Shown: piece by piece, positions 22,948 through 34,274 of the stretch
How positions within the stretch are numbered: the first letter of the stretch is position 1
Layout of the letters: each line of letters starts with the position of its first letter
NCBI GenBank assembly: GCA_905221605.1
Contig: CAJNDS010000091.1
Location: 267,981-331,282 of the forward strand
Reading direction: 5' to 3'
DNA length: 63,302 nt
From: Symbiodinium natans
Lineage: Eukaryota; Sar; Dinophyceae; Suessiales; Symbiodiniaceae
Program-made: the position numbers and the translations under genes
The notes under the pieces: model-generated
What the model saw: only the letters and a program-made list of their open reading frames with translations
What the model was told of the DNA's origin: nothing
Databases searched by the model: none

Positions 22948-23153
22948 CCCTAAACCCTAAACCCTAAACCCTAAACCCTAAACCCTAAACCCTAAACCCT
23001 AAACCCTAAACCCTAAACCCTAAACCCTAAACCCTAAACCCTAAACCCTAAACCCTAACCTAAACCCTAAACCCTAAACCCTAAACCCTAAACCCTAAAC
23101 CCTAAACCCTAAACCCTAAACCCTAAACCCTAAACCCTAAACCCTAAACCCTA
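22948..23153 (-). repeat. Interstitial telomere array, about 29 units (C-rich)
   Basis: CCCTAAA repeated almost perfectly for about 206 bases, with a single shortened unit (CCTAACCTAAA) near 23055. It is the longest array in the window and is flanked on both sides by unique sequence, so it is internal and not a chromosome end. Confidence 0.95.
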
Positions 23154-23644
23154 CGGACCGTCCTTGGGAGGTTCCTCTTCCTCTTGGCAGCAGCTCGCTT
23201 GCTGTCCCATGGCTTCACCGCGGGATGACACTCAGTGGTGCTCCGGCCCAGAATCCCGGTTTAGGTTTAGGGTTTAGGGTCTAGGGTTTAGGGTTTAGGG
23301 TTTAGGGCTACCCAGCGCCCAGAGAGCCCTAGAAACCCTGAAACGAAAACACGAAGGTCTAGAGCCCTGAAGCACGATGGACTTCAAACCCTAAACCCTA
23401 AAACCCAAAACCCTAAACCCCAAAAAACTACAGTCCCTCCAAAAACCCTGAAGCACTCTGATAATCGACTTTAGTTCCAAAGCAACCGGAACTCCAAGAA
23501 CATGGAGGGCTTCAAAAGGGGCTAGGGCTTAAGGTGATCGTGCGGTTTGCTCCAACTTCTGCCATGGGCTGGCTGCTGCTTTTTCTGGGAAGAGGCTGTG
23601 CTGCTCCACTCTAAACCCTAAACCCTAAACCCTAAACCCTAAAC

Positions 23645-23741
23645 CCACTTCCGTGCCCCGAGCTTGCAGACAGCTACGCCGGCTCGATTCCACGGCGCGC
23701 GGGCGCGGGCGATAAGGTGAGCATTCGATGCAAAGCCGACC
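23645..23741 (-). CDS. Exon candidate, 97 bases
   Basis: From GTGTTGAG| to AAGTGG|GTTTAG, phase 2 to 0, containing VGFASNAHLIARARAPWNR. The donor GT is the first base pair of a telomere-repeat array (GTTTAG). Third positions are GC-rich. The + strand has a competing 47-base block (23670-23716) with acceptor CTTGCAG| and donor ATAAG|GTGAGC. No family recognised. Confidence 0.35.
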
Positions 23742-23784
23742 CTCAACACTACTTGGGTGTTCAGGGTTTAGGGTTTAGAGGGTT

Positions 23785-23900
23785 GTTAACCCAAGTGCTA
23801 TCTGTACTAGAAGCCCATTAATTCCCCAAAGCAGGGTATACATAACCCAATTATGAGTGTAGCTATAACCCACTTATAAGCCCTTAAGTGCTCCAGAAGA
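23785..23900. mobile_element. Degenerate family A remnant
   Basis: AACCCAATTATGAGTGTAGC and TATAACCCACTTATAAGCCC followed by TTAAGTGCTCC match the reverse arm and centre, but neither terminal CTTGGAGGTTCA is kept. A short fragment with only the left end (CTTGGAGGTTCATGGGTAC) occurs separately at 18775-18793. Confidence 0.4.
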
Positions 23901-24136
23901 TCAGGCGCTTCAGGGTGTAGGGTTTAGGGTCTGGGGTTTAGGGATTAGGGCTTAGGGTTTTAGGGTTTAGATCGGACTTGTGCGAGGGATCCACTTGAGT
24001 GAGCCTTAAGGAACCAAACTACGACCGAACAAACCCACAAGGTCCACATGTCGTTTCGGGGTATAGGGTTTAGGGTTTAGGGTTTGGGGTTTCGGGTTTA
24101 GGGCAATTCCCCTTAGTACGCAGAGGCTCCACTACC

Positions 24137-24186
24137 AAGGAATATTCCTTAAAGCCATAAAAGGAATATTTCAAGGAATATTCCTT
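24137..24186. repeat. Repeated perfect palindrome AAGGAATATTCCTT
   Basis: The 14-base palindrome occurs at 24137-24150 and 24173-24186, with a one-base-off copy (AAGGAATATTTC) between. It could be a hairpin or binding site, or the remnant of a foldback element. Confidence 0.6.
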
Positions 24187-24559
24187 AGTTTAGGGGTGTG
24201 CTTCTAGATATAGAGATCTGTGTTTAAGGTTGGGGTCCTGGAAGACTTAACTCTCAGTCGGAACCCCTACAAACCCTAAACCCCGTAGGAAGCCCACCAA
24301 CGCCAGTATTTGAAGAAGTCAGTTCAACAAACAGGGTTCACGGTTTTTGGCTTCCCCTTGGCCGATCATTTGAGCTCTACATGAAAATACCCTACTCAGA
24401 TCAGAATGACTCCCTAAACCGTCTATATAACCCTCAACCCTAATCCCCAAACCATCCAACCAAGCCCTATAAACTCCCAAGCCATCTAGCCCTAAACCCT
24501 AAACCCTAAACCCTAAACCCTAAACCCCATCTACCATCTAAGCCCTCAACTCTCAAGCC

Positions 24560-24714
24560 TACTTGGAGGTTCATTGTACTTAGTACCCCCATTTATAACT
24601 GCACTTACAACCCAATGATAACCCTAGCTAGGGTACTTAAGGGGCTTAGTGTGCTATAGCTACACATATAGTTGGGTTATAAGTACCCTGTACCCTAAAC
24701 CCTAAAAGTACCGG
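24560..24714. mobile_element. Family A element with telomere-interrupted right end
   Basis: Left end TACTTGGAGGTTCATTG and centre GGGTACTTAAGGGGCTTAG are intact. The right arm AAGTACCCTG is followed by TACCCTAAACCCTAAA and then a second AGTACC, after which the expected TGAACCTCCAAG is degraded. It is the second copy in the window in which telomere units entered at the same place. Confidence 0.55.
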
Positions 24715-25155
24715 GCACCCTGATCGGAAAGCTTCTCTCGCCTCGGTAGCGCCGGTTTGGAGATTCTCCTCCGCTCGCTGTGCGAGCCTGCAGCGTGCTA
24801 GACGCGTCGGGCTTAGGGTTGGGGTTTTAGGGTTTGCTTAGGGTCTTGAGTTTGGGGTTTGGGGTTTAGGGTGTGTTCGGGAGCACCCGAGAGGCAGAAG
24901 TAGACCCTGAAAGATCTCTGCTGCGTTTGCAAACTTGAGATCTATTTTGAGGCTGCTGATTCCTTAAGTCTCCACAAAGCACCGGTACAAACACGCTTAA
25001 GGCCCAAAAGGCCCTAAGCATTCAACACCCGTTCAAAGTCACTCCATAGCTCCCCGTTACTGAGCTGTGTACTGGAAACCCTAAACCCTAAACCCTAAAC
25101 CCTAAACCCTAAACCCTAAACCCCCCCTTTCTCCCCAGCCGCTGCCCCCCCGAAC

Positions 25156-25224
25156 CTCTCAGTCTCCTTCACGAAATCCGAGTTGGCGATGTCGTCACCG
25201 ATCTCGTTGTGGGCGATTAGAGGT
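25156..25224 (-). CDS. Exon candidate, 69 bases
   Basis: Between CCAGTAG| and GAGAG|GTTCGG the minus frame (phase 2 to 2) includes IAHNEIGDDIANSDFVKETE, with 16 of 22 third positions G or C. The + strand is partly open (LLHEIRVGDVVTDLV). The composition suits an ordinary soluble domain; the protein is not recognised. Confidence 0.35.
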
Positions 25225-25575
25225 CTACTGGTGCTTCTTGTAACCCTACACCCCTAAGGCCTAAACCCTATACCATTAATATGGGCTTCGGGCTTTGGAT
25301 GTGCCTGCTGGGTATGGCAGCAAGAACTGAGGTTATCAGTATGGTCGCTGATGCACAAGACAGCTCAAACACGGTTTACCGGTATCAGTTCCAGTTTAAG
25401 GCACAAAGCGCACGAACCCAACACCAACCCTAAACCTAAACCCTAGACCCTAAATCCTAAACCCAGACAAACACAAACATGCTAAACTTCTAAACCCGAA
25501 AACAAGGAGGATCTCAGTGTTTCGGGCTTAGGGCTTGGGGTTTAGGGGTCGACACTCCAGACACAACCCGCTTTT

Positions 25576-25707
25576 CATGGGTTCCCCTACCACCCCCCCC
25601 CTCCCCCCTTAAATAGCCTTAATTAGGCTTAAATCTCCCTAAATAGCCTTAATTATGGGGGCAACCTAGGGGGGGTAGTAGAGCGGGGGGTGGTAGGGGA
25701 ACTCATG
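25576..25707. mobile_element. Family E foldback element
   Basis: CATGGGTTCCCCTACCACCC at the left pairs with GGGTGGTAGGGGAACTCATG at the right. The interior has repeated CTTAAATAGCCTTAATTA-type blocks. The perfect long stem is likely to form a hairpin. A second copy is at 57494-57637 and a solo end at 29985-30016. Confidence 0.6.
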
Positions 25708-27113
25708 AGCTTTCGAAGCACAAGCACAGGAACGGCATGGCGGCCTTCTTGGCGCTTTGCACCACGTTGCCCCATCCCCATGTCCTCGGCGGCTGGGACT
25801 GAGGGCTGAACGCGTAAACCCTAAACCCTAAACCCTAAACCCTAAACCCTAAACCCTAAACCCTAAACCCTAAACCCTAAACCCTAAACCCTAAACCCTA
25901 AACCCTAACCCGAAAACCCTAAACCCTAAACCCTGGACCCTAAAAAGACTAGACCGCAGCTCTGTGAGGACTCTTGCCTGCTTACATGTTGAACAGCAAG
26001 GTTCTTGCTCTTTGGGGCCTGACGTCCTGACGACCTCAAGCAATCTTAAGGCAAACCCTAAACCCGAAACCCTAAACCCTAAACCCGAAGGTTGCACCGG
26101 CCTTAGGGACAAGAACTCCACAGGCCCTGAAACCTGACCCTGTAAAACTTTGAGGCCTCAAATTCTTCAAATTGAACCCTAAATGTTAAACCCAAACCCT
26201 AAACCCTACACCCTAAACCCCAAACCCTGAGCCCAAAACCCCAAACCTAAACCCTACTCCAGGAAAGGGTGCCCTGCTTGGTCTCCAGGGCTTCTTTACA
26301 GGGGACCTGTTTCGCAAAAGAAAGGGGCATGACAGCCCACTCTTGTTGCAGTTAAGGCGTTCAGGGTTTCGTGTGTTAACGGTTTCGGGTCTGGGGTAGG
26401 GTTCAGGGTTTATCAGTTTAAGGTTTAAGGTTCAGGGTTCGAAGGGTAGGGTAATAGGCCTAAACCCCAAGCTCCCTTGGCCGATCTTGAGGGCCCCACA
26501 TCCAATTCTTCGCTGCGCCCAGTCCATTCTGCACCTTGTCCATCGGGAAGGCCTGCGCCGTCTTCCCTCTTTGGGTTTAGGGTTTTAGGGTTTTAGGGTT
26601 TTAGGGTTTTAGGGTTTGGGGTTTGGGGTTTAGGGTTTAGGGTTTAGGGTTTTAGGGTTTGGGGTTTGGGGTTTAGGGTTTAGGGTTTAGGGTTTAGGGT
26701 TTAGGCCTACACCAGCTCACAGCTTCCCCAGTTTCGCTTCGGGTTGAACGAACATCGAGCTGAATGTCGGGTTCAAAGGTCAGGGCTGATTGTGCGGCCC
26801 CCTAAACCCTAAACCCTAAACCCTAAACCCTAAACCCTAAACCCTTAACCCTAAGAGTTGTATAGGGTTTATGCTTCAGGGGATTCGGGTTTAGGGGTTA
26901 ATCAGGGTTTAGGGGGTTGTATGGGTTTAGGCTTTAGGGGTTTAGGGTTTAGGATTCAAGGCTTTTGGCTATTTCGGTCTTTTGGCCTTCAGGTTTCAAG
27001 CTTGATAACGCTTTGCAAAGCTTTGCACGTGTCGTCTTTGAGTTTCTTTTTAGAGGGTTCAGGGTTTTGGGTTTATGCCTGTTTCAAAATCTGCGAAACC
27101 AAAGCACCCAGAC

Positions 27114-27184
27114 CTTGCAGACGACACACAAATCTCAGGTTTGGACGCCACCGCAACAGCGGCTGCATGGAGACATCGTAAGGC
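27114..27184 (-). CDS. Exon candidate, 71 bases
   Basis: A strong acceptor (TATAGCTTTTACAG|) precedes an open phase 0 block containing LRCLHAAAVAVASKPEICV, which ends at TGCAAG|GTCTGG. Alanine/valine richness suggests a buried helix. It lies within a 410-base region open on + (26965-27375, 136 codons), but the splice signals here favour minus. Confidence 0.4.
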
Positions 27185-28597
27185 CTGTAAAAGCTATACA
27201 TGTAAACCCGACACTCCAAAACTTCAACCCTAAATCCATAGTTGTCCGAGTGGTCCTACGGAGACGAGGATGCGTAATCATGACCCTAAAACCCTCAAAC
27301 GTTTGCCGGTTCTTGGGTTCGAAATCGGATCCCCCCCCCCCTACCCCCCATAAAAAAGTATTATACACCCGATAGAAAGCCCCGTAAACCGCTTGAATCC
27401 CTATAATGCGCTGTATAAAGGCACTTTCTTTCCGAATTTACGCCCTGCAAACCCCATAAACCCCTTTAAAGTAAGCCATTGAGACCCATTAAGAGGTCCC
27501 ACAAAACACCTTTAATCTCCACAATCAAGGTTAAGGGTTTAGGGTTTCGGGTCTAGGGAACCCCTTTAAGCCCCCCAAAAGCCCCGTTGATGCTCAGCGT
27601 CGCAAATAACCCTAAACCCTAAACCCTAAACCCTAAACCCTAAACCCTAAACCCCAAGAATTACAGGGCTTGGAGTGGCCTCCTGCATCATTTTCTGCAC
27701 ACCGGGCCCCGCTGCCTCACTGGGGCCCGCTTCGTCTGTCCTCGCCGAGGTGGTTTGCAGGGTTTCTAGGAATTTTGGGAGTTTAGGGTTTAGGGTTTAG
27801 GGTTTAGGGTTTAGGGTTTAGGGTTTAGGGTTTAGGGTTTAGGGTTTAGGGTTTATGTGATTGTTAGGGGTTTCTGGGGCTTGTAGCTTTTGGGGCCTCT
27901 GGTTTTTAGTAGGGGGCTTAGGGCTTTAGGGTTGGTGTCTAGGGATTTTAGGGGTTTCCAGGGCTTTTGGTGCCGCTGAGGTTTTTAGTGCTTCTAGGGT
28001 TTTAGCAGGGGTTTGTGCTTCTAGGTGTTTTAGGGCTTCTCGAGCTTTAAGCTTTTAGAGCTTAGACGGTGATAGGGGCCCGTAGGGTTTAGAGGGCTAG
28101 GGGCTGAGGCTGTAGGGTTGGGGGGGTAGACCCCCCCATCTACATAAATCGTACGATCAAACCTCAACCTCTCACAAAGGAAGCCCTCTAAACCCTAAAC
28201 TCGAGGATGCCGCTCGTTCAATGAATGGGAGCCCTAAACCCTGAACCCTAAGCCCTAAGTCCTTTACTCTAACCTTGTTGAGGAGGTGTTCGGATTTCGG
28301 AACGTTGTGGAGCATTCGGGCTCGCAGCTCGGATCGCTGGCTACAGGCCGCGACTCCCAGACTCTACAGGCCTTGCAAGCCCCATCACCCTGTAGCCCGG
28401 AGACGCAGCACACTCTTCATGCCCTAAGCCCTAAACCCTAAACCCTAAACTCTAAACCCCGAAACCCTCAAACTCCCAAACCCTCGCCCCGATCCCCATC
28501 GCCTGGTACTGCTGCTTGGGGCCTCGAGCTGGATAGATGGCGCTGAGTCACCTTGGCTTACCAAGGCTTACCCTAGCAAGCCTACCTTGGCTGTGGT

Positions 28598-28711
28598 TTA
28601 GGGTTTAGGGTTTAGGGTTTAGGGTTTAGGGTTTAGGGTTTAGGGTTTAGGGTTTAGGGTTTAGGGTTTAGGGTTTAGGGTTTAGGGTTTAGGGTTTAGG
28701 GTTTAGGGTTT
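28598..28711 (+). repeat. Telomere array, about 16 units (G-rich)
   Basis: Perfect TTTAGGG units followed by TTTACGGGTGGGC. The adjacent island (28712-28960) is open on minus as a 68-codon frame with a cysteine/histidine-rich stretch (ECEHQIRLLQCVHDSHC), noted as a weak coding candidate. Confidence 0.95.
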
Positions 28712-28976
28712 ACGGGTGGGCACAACAAGTCACGTCCAAGGTCCTGCACAACATCGCACATGATGCCAGTCACCCCACCTTGAATGCAATGTGAGTCGTG
28801 CACGCATTGAAGGAGTCGGATTTGATGCTCGCATTCGTTGTTCTGGTCGAAACGACCTTTTCTGCTGCCGCGAGGAACTTCGAGCAAGATCGCCCCTGGC
28901 ACTGCACATGCTGCGACGCAGCGTGTCTGGCAGCAGCTTGAGATGATACATGCTTGGGGGGGGGAGGGGTCGCCTA

Positions 28977-28980
28977 GGGT

Positions 28981-29019
<39 letters not shown>

Positions 29020-29035
29020 GGTTTAGGGTTTAGGG
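28977..29035 (+). repeat. TTGAGGG variant array
   Basis: Six GGGTTGA units followed by two normal units. Similar TTGAGGG blocks are at 14692-14715; the C-rich form CCCTCAA is at 62406-62430. Confidence 0.85.
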
Positions 29036-29984
29036 CTTTCCAAGGCGCCCTTTCCAGACGACATCCTGAGGATTTAGCATCTCGGAGCCACCCTGAAAGT
29101 CTCCGAAGACCCTGTCCGCTGCAATTCTCAGGATTACCCCCTAAACCCTACACCCTAAGTCCGAAAGGTTCGGACTGTGGGAACCCCCATCCCCACATGA
29201 AGAGACCACAGTGGCGCCTGCCAGGTGTTGCAAGAGCAATAGAGATGTGCCTACTACAAAGCGGCTAATGTGAGGGGGTGTGCCTAGGAGGGTGCTTAGA
29301 AGTAGGGCTATGAGTAGGGTAACTATTGTTCTGTCCAGAGCACTGCTCGCCGAAGGGGGGACATCGTCATCATCGCTTTGCGCCATGGAGAACTCCTGCA
29401 CCTCTCGCCGATTGAGGGCTTGGGGCTTTTTTAGGTTCCTTGGCCGCCTGCACGGCGAGGGAAGGCAATATCGGTGGTTGTTCCACACGTAGGGTCCCTA
29501 TTCAATACCCTCATCGGCACCAGGTGCCTGTTTATCTTTCTGTATAGAGAAATGGGGGGTTTGCCGAAAATAGGGGGCCCTGGGGCCCTGAAATAGACCC
29601 CAAATAGTAAGATTGAAACTCATTCCAGTTCTCGTCCCTGCCATGACACTAGGTTGCCCAGTGAGCTAGGATTACCAAGTTCGCCCTTTTTGCTTCAAGG
29701 GGCTTATAAGGGAACCTAAGCCCCCCAAAAGGAGATCAGGGCCTACTCTGGGTCCTAGAAGCTGCGAGGGCTCGTGGGTTGAAAAGTCTGGGATCAGGCT
29801 TTGCACTTACCGCTGTAGGGTTCCTGGGTTTAGGTTGATGGTTTCACTGGGCATCCTAGCTTGAGCCCCTTACCCCAAACCCTAAACCCTAAACCCTGAA
29901 CCCTAAACCCTAAACCCTGAACCCGAAAAGCGCCAGCGTCTCATGGCCTTCGGGGAGGAGCTTGCCTCGCACTTGAACCCTCAA

Positions 29985-30016
29985 CTCATGAGTTTCCCTA
30001 CTACCCCCCTCTATAC
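29985..30016. mobile_element. Family E solo end cut by telomere repeat
   Basis: CTCATGAGTTTCCCTACTAC then CCCCCTCTATAC matches the left end of family E. At 30018 the sequence switches to GAGGGTTTAGGGCTTAGG. The rest of the element is missing, as if a broken end had been capped with telomeric DNA. Confidence 0.5.
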
Positions 30017-30148
30017 AAGAGGGTTTAGGGCTTAGGATTTAGGGTTTAGGGTTTAGAACTACCCCACCCCCCCCCCCCTAGGCACCCCGTTTTTTCAACC
30101 TTAATGATCTTACTTCGAACATCCCCACCCTCTCTTGGTAGAGATACT

Positions 30149-30352
30149 CTGGGGTTGGGCACTCCAGGGAGACTCGGGGGCTGGGCACTCCAGGGAGACT
30201 CGGGGGCTGGGCACTCCAGGGAAACTCTGGGGCTGGGCACTCCAGGGAAACTCTTGGGGTTGGGCACTCCGGGGACTCGCTGGGTTTTTGGGCACTTCAG
30301 GGGCACTCAAGGGACACTTTGGGGTTGGGCACTCCAGGCATGAGCGGGGAGT
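30149..30352. repeat. 26-base minisatellite
   Basis: Seven to eight copies of GGGCACTCCAGGGARACTCK plus GGGGYT, starting at 30157, 30183, 30209, 30235, 30262, 30290, 30301 and 30327. The first four are spaced exactly 26 bases and the later ones drift. Because 26 is not a multiple of three, several frames on both strands look like repeat proteins; none is supported as a gene. Confidence 0.85.
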
Positions 30353-30694
30353 AGACCGGGCGAGGAGAAGAGTTCCGGGCGAGGAGAAGAGTTGAGTCTA
30401 AAATCTAGCAACCCCACACCGAGGGTGGGGAAATATAGGATTAATTATCCTGATCAACCCCTCACGCCCTGACGTGCAAAACTCCAAGGGGTTTCGGGTT
30501 AAGGGGCTTGAGGGGCTTGAGGGGTTTAGGGGTTCAGGGGTTTAGGGGTTCAGGGCTTTAGGGGTTTAGGGCCCTAAACCTTATCCATAAACCCGACCAC
30601 GAACTTCAAACCCCATCGATGAACTAGATCTGGTCCGGGGGTGGATGGGTTTGTGCGTCTATAAGGCCCGGACAAACCTTGGAAACCAGCCCCT

Positions 30695-30795
30695 AGTTGC
30701 TGAGTTCATAAGCCCCCAAAAAGTGTACACTTTCAGTTCTATAGGGGATTATAGTATCCCCAGAAAGTGTAAAGTGTACTCACTCAGCTACGAAG
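30695..30795. repeat. Foldback element, GCTGAGT ends
   Basis: TTGCTGAGTTCAT at the left and ACTCACTCAGCTACG at the right, with an inner pair AAGTGTACACTTTC and GAAAGTGTAAAGTGTAC around GGGGATTATAGTATCCCC. Single copy in this window. Confidence 0.45.
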
Positions 30796-32973
30796 AAACA
30801 TGGATAGAGGGATCTTAAACCCTAAGCCCTGAACCCTGAGCCCTGAGCCCTCAGCCCTAAGCCCTAAACCCTCAACCAAATCCTAAACCCTCACAAAACA
30901 GCAGGAATTCGGGTACCCAGGTACAGTTTCAAAGGACCTGATAGGACTGAATCGACCTGTCAGAGGTCAGGGTTTCCAGTTTAGGGCTCCCTACACCTCC
31001 AGTTGTTTTTTTTTGGGTCTTTAGGGTTTAGGGTTTCGGGGTTTAGGGTTTAGGGCTACCTCCAGCTACCTTCTTGTAGGCTTCTTAGGGACTCGCGCCG
31101 TCTTTGCAGCAGGCGCTTGGAGATATGATGATGTTCAGGGGTCTAGGAAAATCTCCTGGGCCGAGGACCCCCAAACCCCTGAACCCTAAAGCCTCCTTGA
31201 AGGTTTGCGGGTTAGGGCTTCTGGGATTGGGGCTTTAAGAAACCCAAATAAGGTTACAACCATAGCTACCCTGCTTCTAACATAGTAGAAGTACCCGTGC
31301 ACCTCCAATATAAACGCCAAAGAGCCCTGAACGCTAAACCCTAAACCCTGAACCCTGAACCCTGAACCCTAAACCCTTAACCCTAAGCCCGAACCCCCAA
31401 ACCCCAAACCCCAAACCGCCAAGTAAACGACGGAGACGTGGGCAGTTTCGGGCCTGTTCCTGGTCTTTGGAAGGCAGCATCTCTACCTGTGGACCCACGC
31501 TGGCTCAGAAGCATGGCTTTGGGGTTTAGGGTTTGGGGTTTAGAGGGTTTAGGGTGCTGGTCTGACGAACTAAGCACATCAAGAGAATGTGCAAGGATCG
31601 CTGGGAAGGAGGTGGTGTAGGTCCTTGATGCGTGGTCCCAGGAACATGGCAACTCAAGACCTTGAGATTCCCAAACCCTGCACCCTACACCCGACACCCT
31701 CAACCCTAAACCCTAAACCCTAAACCCTAAACCCTAAACCCTAAACCCTAAACCTTCTACGCCAAACCCTAAAAACCCTAAACCGCTGCTCAGAAGCTCC
31801 TTTGAGCCCTAACCCGAAGCCCAGGTTTCGCCAAACACCAAAACCGCAAGCCTAACCCGGAGGGCTGACACCTTGCAAGCCAGGGTTTAGGGTTTAGGGT
31901 TTAGGGTTTGGGGTTTAGGGTTTAGGGTTTCGTGTTTAGGGTTTAGGGTTTAGGGTTTAGGGCTACCCTGAAAGGCGGACACCTTGCAAGCCCCAATTCC
32001 TTGCCCCCCCAGAGTCTGGCCTGAGCTGGTGTGGCTGCCTGCAATCGTGGTCACAACGGGCTTCGGGTACTGTAAAGGGCTTGCAGGACTTTTGGGCCCC
32101 AAGGGCTTAGGGGTTTAGGGTTTAGGGTTTGGGGTTTAGGGTTTAGGATTGATAGGACTTAGGATCTGGGTTCAGGGATTCCTGCTTTGCCTGTCCTAAA
32201 ACATGTACTACATGTTCGTCAGGACGGATGTGTCAGACAGGGTGTGGATGACAAGGTCGGTGGCTTCCTTGAACAACGGACCCAATGTGTGGGTTTGGGG
32301 TTTAGGGTTTAGGGTTGAGGGTTTAGAGATGAAGGGGTCCTCTGATGGGGTTGGGGTAGCCAAACCCTCGTAGCTACCTAGGAGGTTGGGGTTTAAGGTT
32401 TGGGGTTTAGGGGTCCTGGGGTTGGGTTGTCCTCGGGCAGTTGTGAAGGCTTTCTAGTGCATTTCGGCCTCCCACGATGAACCCCCCCCCCAACCCTAAA
32501 GGGTTTCATCTCAGGTCTCCGCGTGCCCAAGTATCCCAAGACCACCCGAAACCCTGTAAACCCTAAACCCTACACCGTATGAACCATAAACCCCAAACAT
32601 AGCAACCGGAAACCCTAAACCCTAAAGCGCTGGGCCTTCAAAAGGCACTCAGCTCACAGGATGTGTCCGACGGGAGTGCTGTAAGTAATATGGGCGTGGA
32701 AAGCTCTCGGAGTATGCTGAGAATTAATTAGCTGCCAGTGGCTGCCAGATATTCAATGTAACTCTGAACCCTAAGCTCTCAACCCTGGCTCTGTGCAAGT
32801 GAAATAAGGTGCAGAAGGCTTGAACCTCGCAACGGCTTGCGCGAAACTCATCTCACACGGAGATCCATAGGGTTTCGCTTTCTACAGGTGGGGCTGTGGG
32901 CTTCGGGCATCAGATGGCGCAATAGACAGTTGGATAGGATTCAATATACTTGGAGGTTGGATAAGATTCAGTA

Positions 32974-33127
32974 TGCTTGGAGGTTCATGGTACTTAGCAA
33001 GCCAGTTTTAAATGTACGTATAACCCAATTTCAACCCTATTTGGGTACTTAAGGGGTTTATGAGTGAACTATATATATATATGCATAGACTTCTGGCTGG
33101 GTTGTACGTACCCTGAACCTCCAAGTA
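32974..33127. mobile_element. Family A foldback element with AT insertion
   Basis: Ends TGCTTGGAGGTTCATGG and ACCCTGAACCTCCAAGTA, with centre GGGTACTTAAGGGGTTTAT. An (AT)n stretch at 33069-33081 expands the right arm. A 27-base direct duplication of the insertion flank plus element end (TTGGATARGATTCARTATRC and CTTGGAGG) lies at 32930-32984. Confidence 0.6.
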
Positions 33128-34274
33128 AGGTGCTCTCTCGAAACAAGGATGCAGCACCCCGGAGCTGAGCGTGCGGGCTTCTGGAGGTTTAGGGTTTAGG
33201 GTTTAGGGTTATAGGGTTTAGGGTCAAAGGGTTTAAGGTTTAGGGTTTCGGGCTTAGGGTTCAGGGTTTCGGTTGCGAGGCCATGTTCCTCAGCAACCTA
33301 CGAAGGAAAAGGGACATGATTACTTCTCATCATGGTCCCTTCTGGGGATACTTTTTAAATCGGCGGCCCGACCGCTAGAGGGGGCACCCAAGAAGGGACC
33401 AAAGTATTGAGTAGCATTTAGGTTTAGGGTTTAGGGTTTAGGGTTTAGGGTTTAGGGTTTAGGGTTTAGGGTTTAGGGTTTAGGGTTTAGGGTTTAGGGC
33501 TTCTTCTCTTCATGGAGGTCAAGAAGGAGGCGAACCTCCAAAACAAAGGATTCAGGGTACCACTGGTAACGCAAGCCGCAAAGGGCCCGACTCCCATATT
33601 CGCGAACAACACGCTCCTCCCAACAAAAAAGATGCGTTTGGGAATTTAATATAGGGGCCCATCACAGAATCCCTTTTTAGGCATTTGGGTTGCACATGCT
33701 ACTGCCACTACAAGTGGACCTTAATCCGAAAATCCAAAGCCCTGAGGCACTCTGTTGCTTTTTGTGGGGACCCTCAATCTTATTCCCCTGTATGACCCCT
33801 ATATGCCTTATATAGTCCCTATATGCCTAAGCATCAGCCCCTACATGACCCCAAAAACCTAAACCCTAAACCCTAAAACCCCAAACCCTAAAACGCTAAA
33901 ACCGTAAAACCCCAAAACCCTAAAATCCTAAAACCCTAAACCCTCAACCCTCACCCCCAACCCCTAAACCCCTAGGGTCCCTTTTGGGGGGGGACGAAGT
34001 CGTCCTAAACCCTAAACCCTAAACCCTAAACCCTTACCAAACCCCAGGGTCCTTTTTGGGGGGCACGAAGTCGGGCGAGGGAGAGGGCGGGTCGACGTGC
34101 TCGTCGGGTCTTTGGCGGTGAGACGACTGTGAGCTCTTGGATGCCACGGCCCAGAGGGCCCTACTACTTTAGGGTTTAGGGTTTAGGGTTTAGGGTTTAG
34201 GGTTTAGGGTTTAGGGTTTAGGGTTTAGGGTTTAGGGTTTAGGGTTTAGGGTATAGGGTTTAGGGGTATATGGA

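Larger units (their letters stand above)
16328..23640. other. Region overview: arrays, no gene called
   Basis: Arrays at 16630-16735, 16820-16887, 17137-17205, 18660-18770, 18865-18960, 20163-20213 and 21600-21670 (C) and 17300-17370, 18455-18600, 19812-19865, 20964-21060 and 21904-21960 (G). The longer unique stretch 17380-17940 has two + frames of about 60 codons with no recognisable family. 21090-21150 is open on both strands (acidic on minus, hydrophobic on +). Confidence 0.5.

Noticed and set aside
22948-23153. True chromosome end
   Set aside because: The longest array is only about 206 bases and is flanked by unique DNA and arrays of both polarities.
30046-30395. Overlapping proline/glycine-rich open frames on both strands
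   Set aside because: They follow the 26-base minisatellite in all frames; the repeat, not a protein, explains them.
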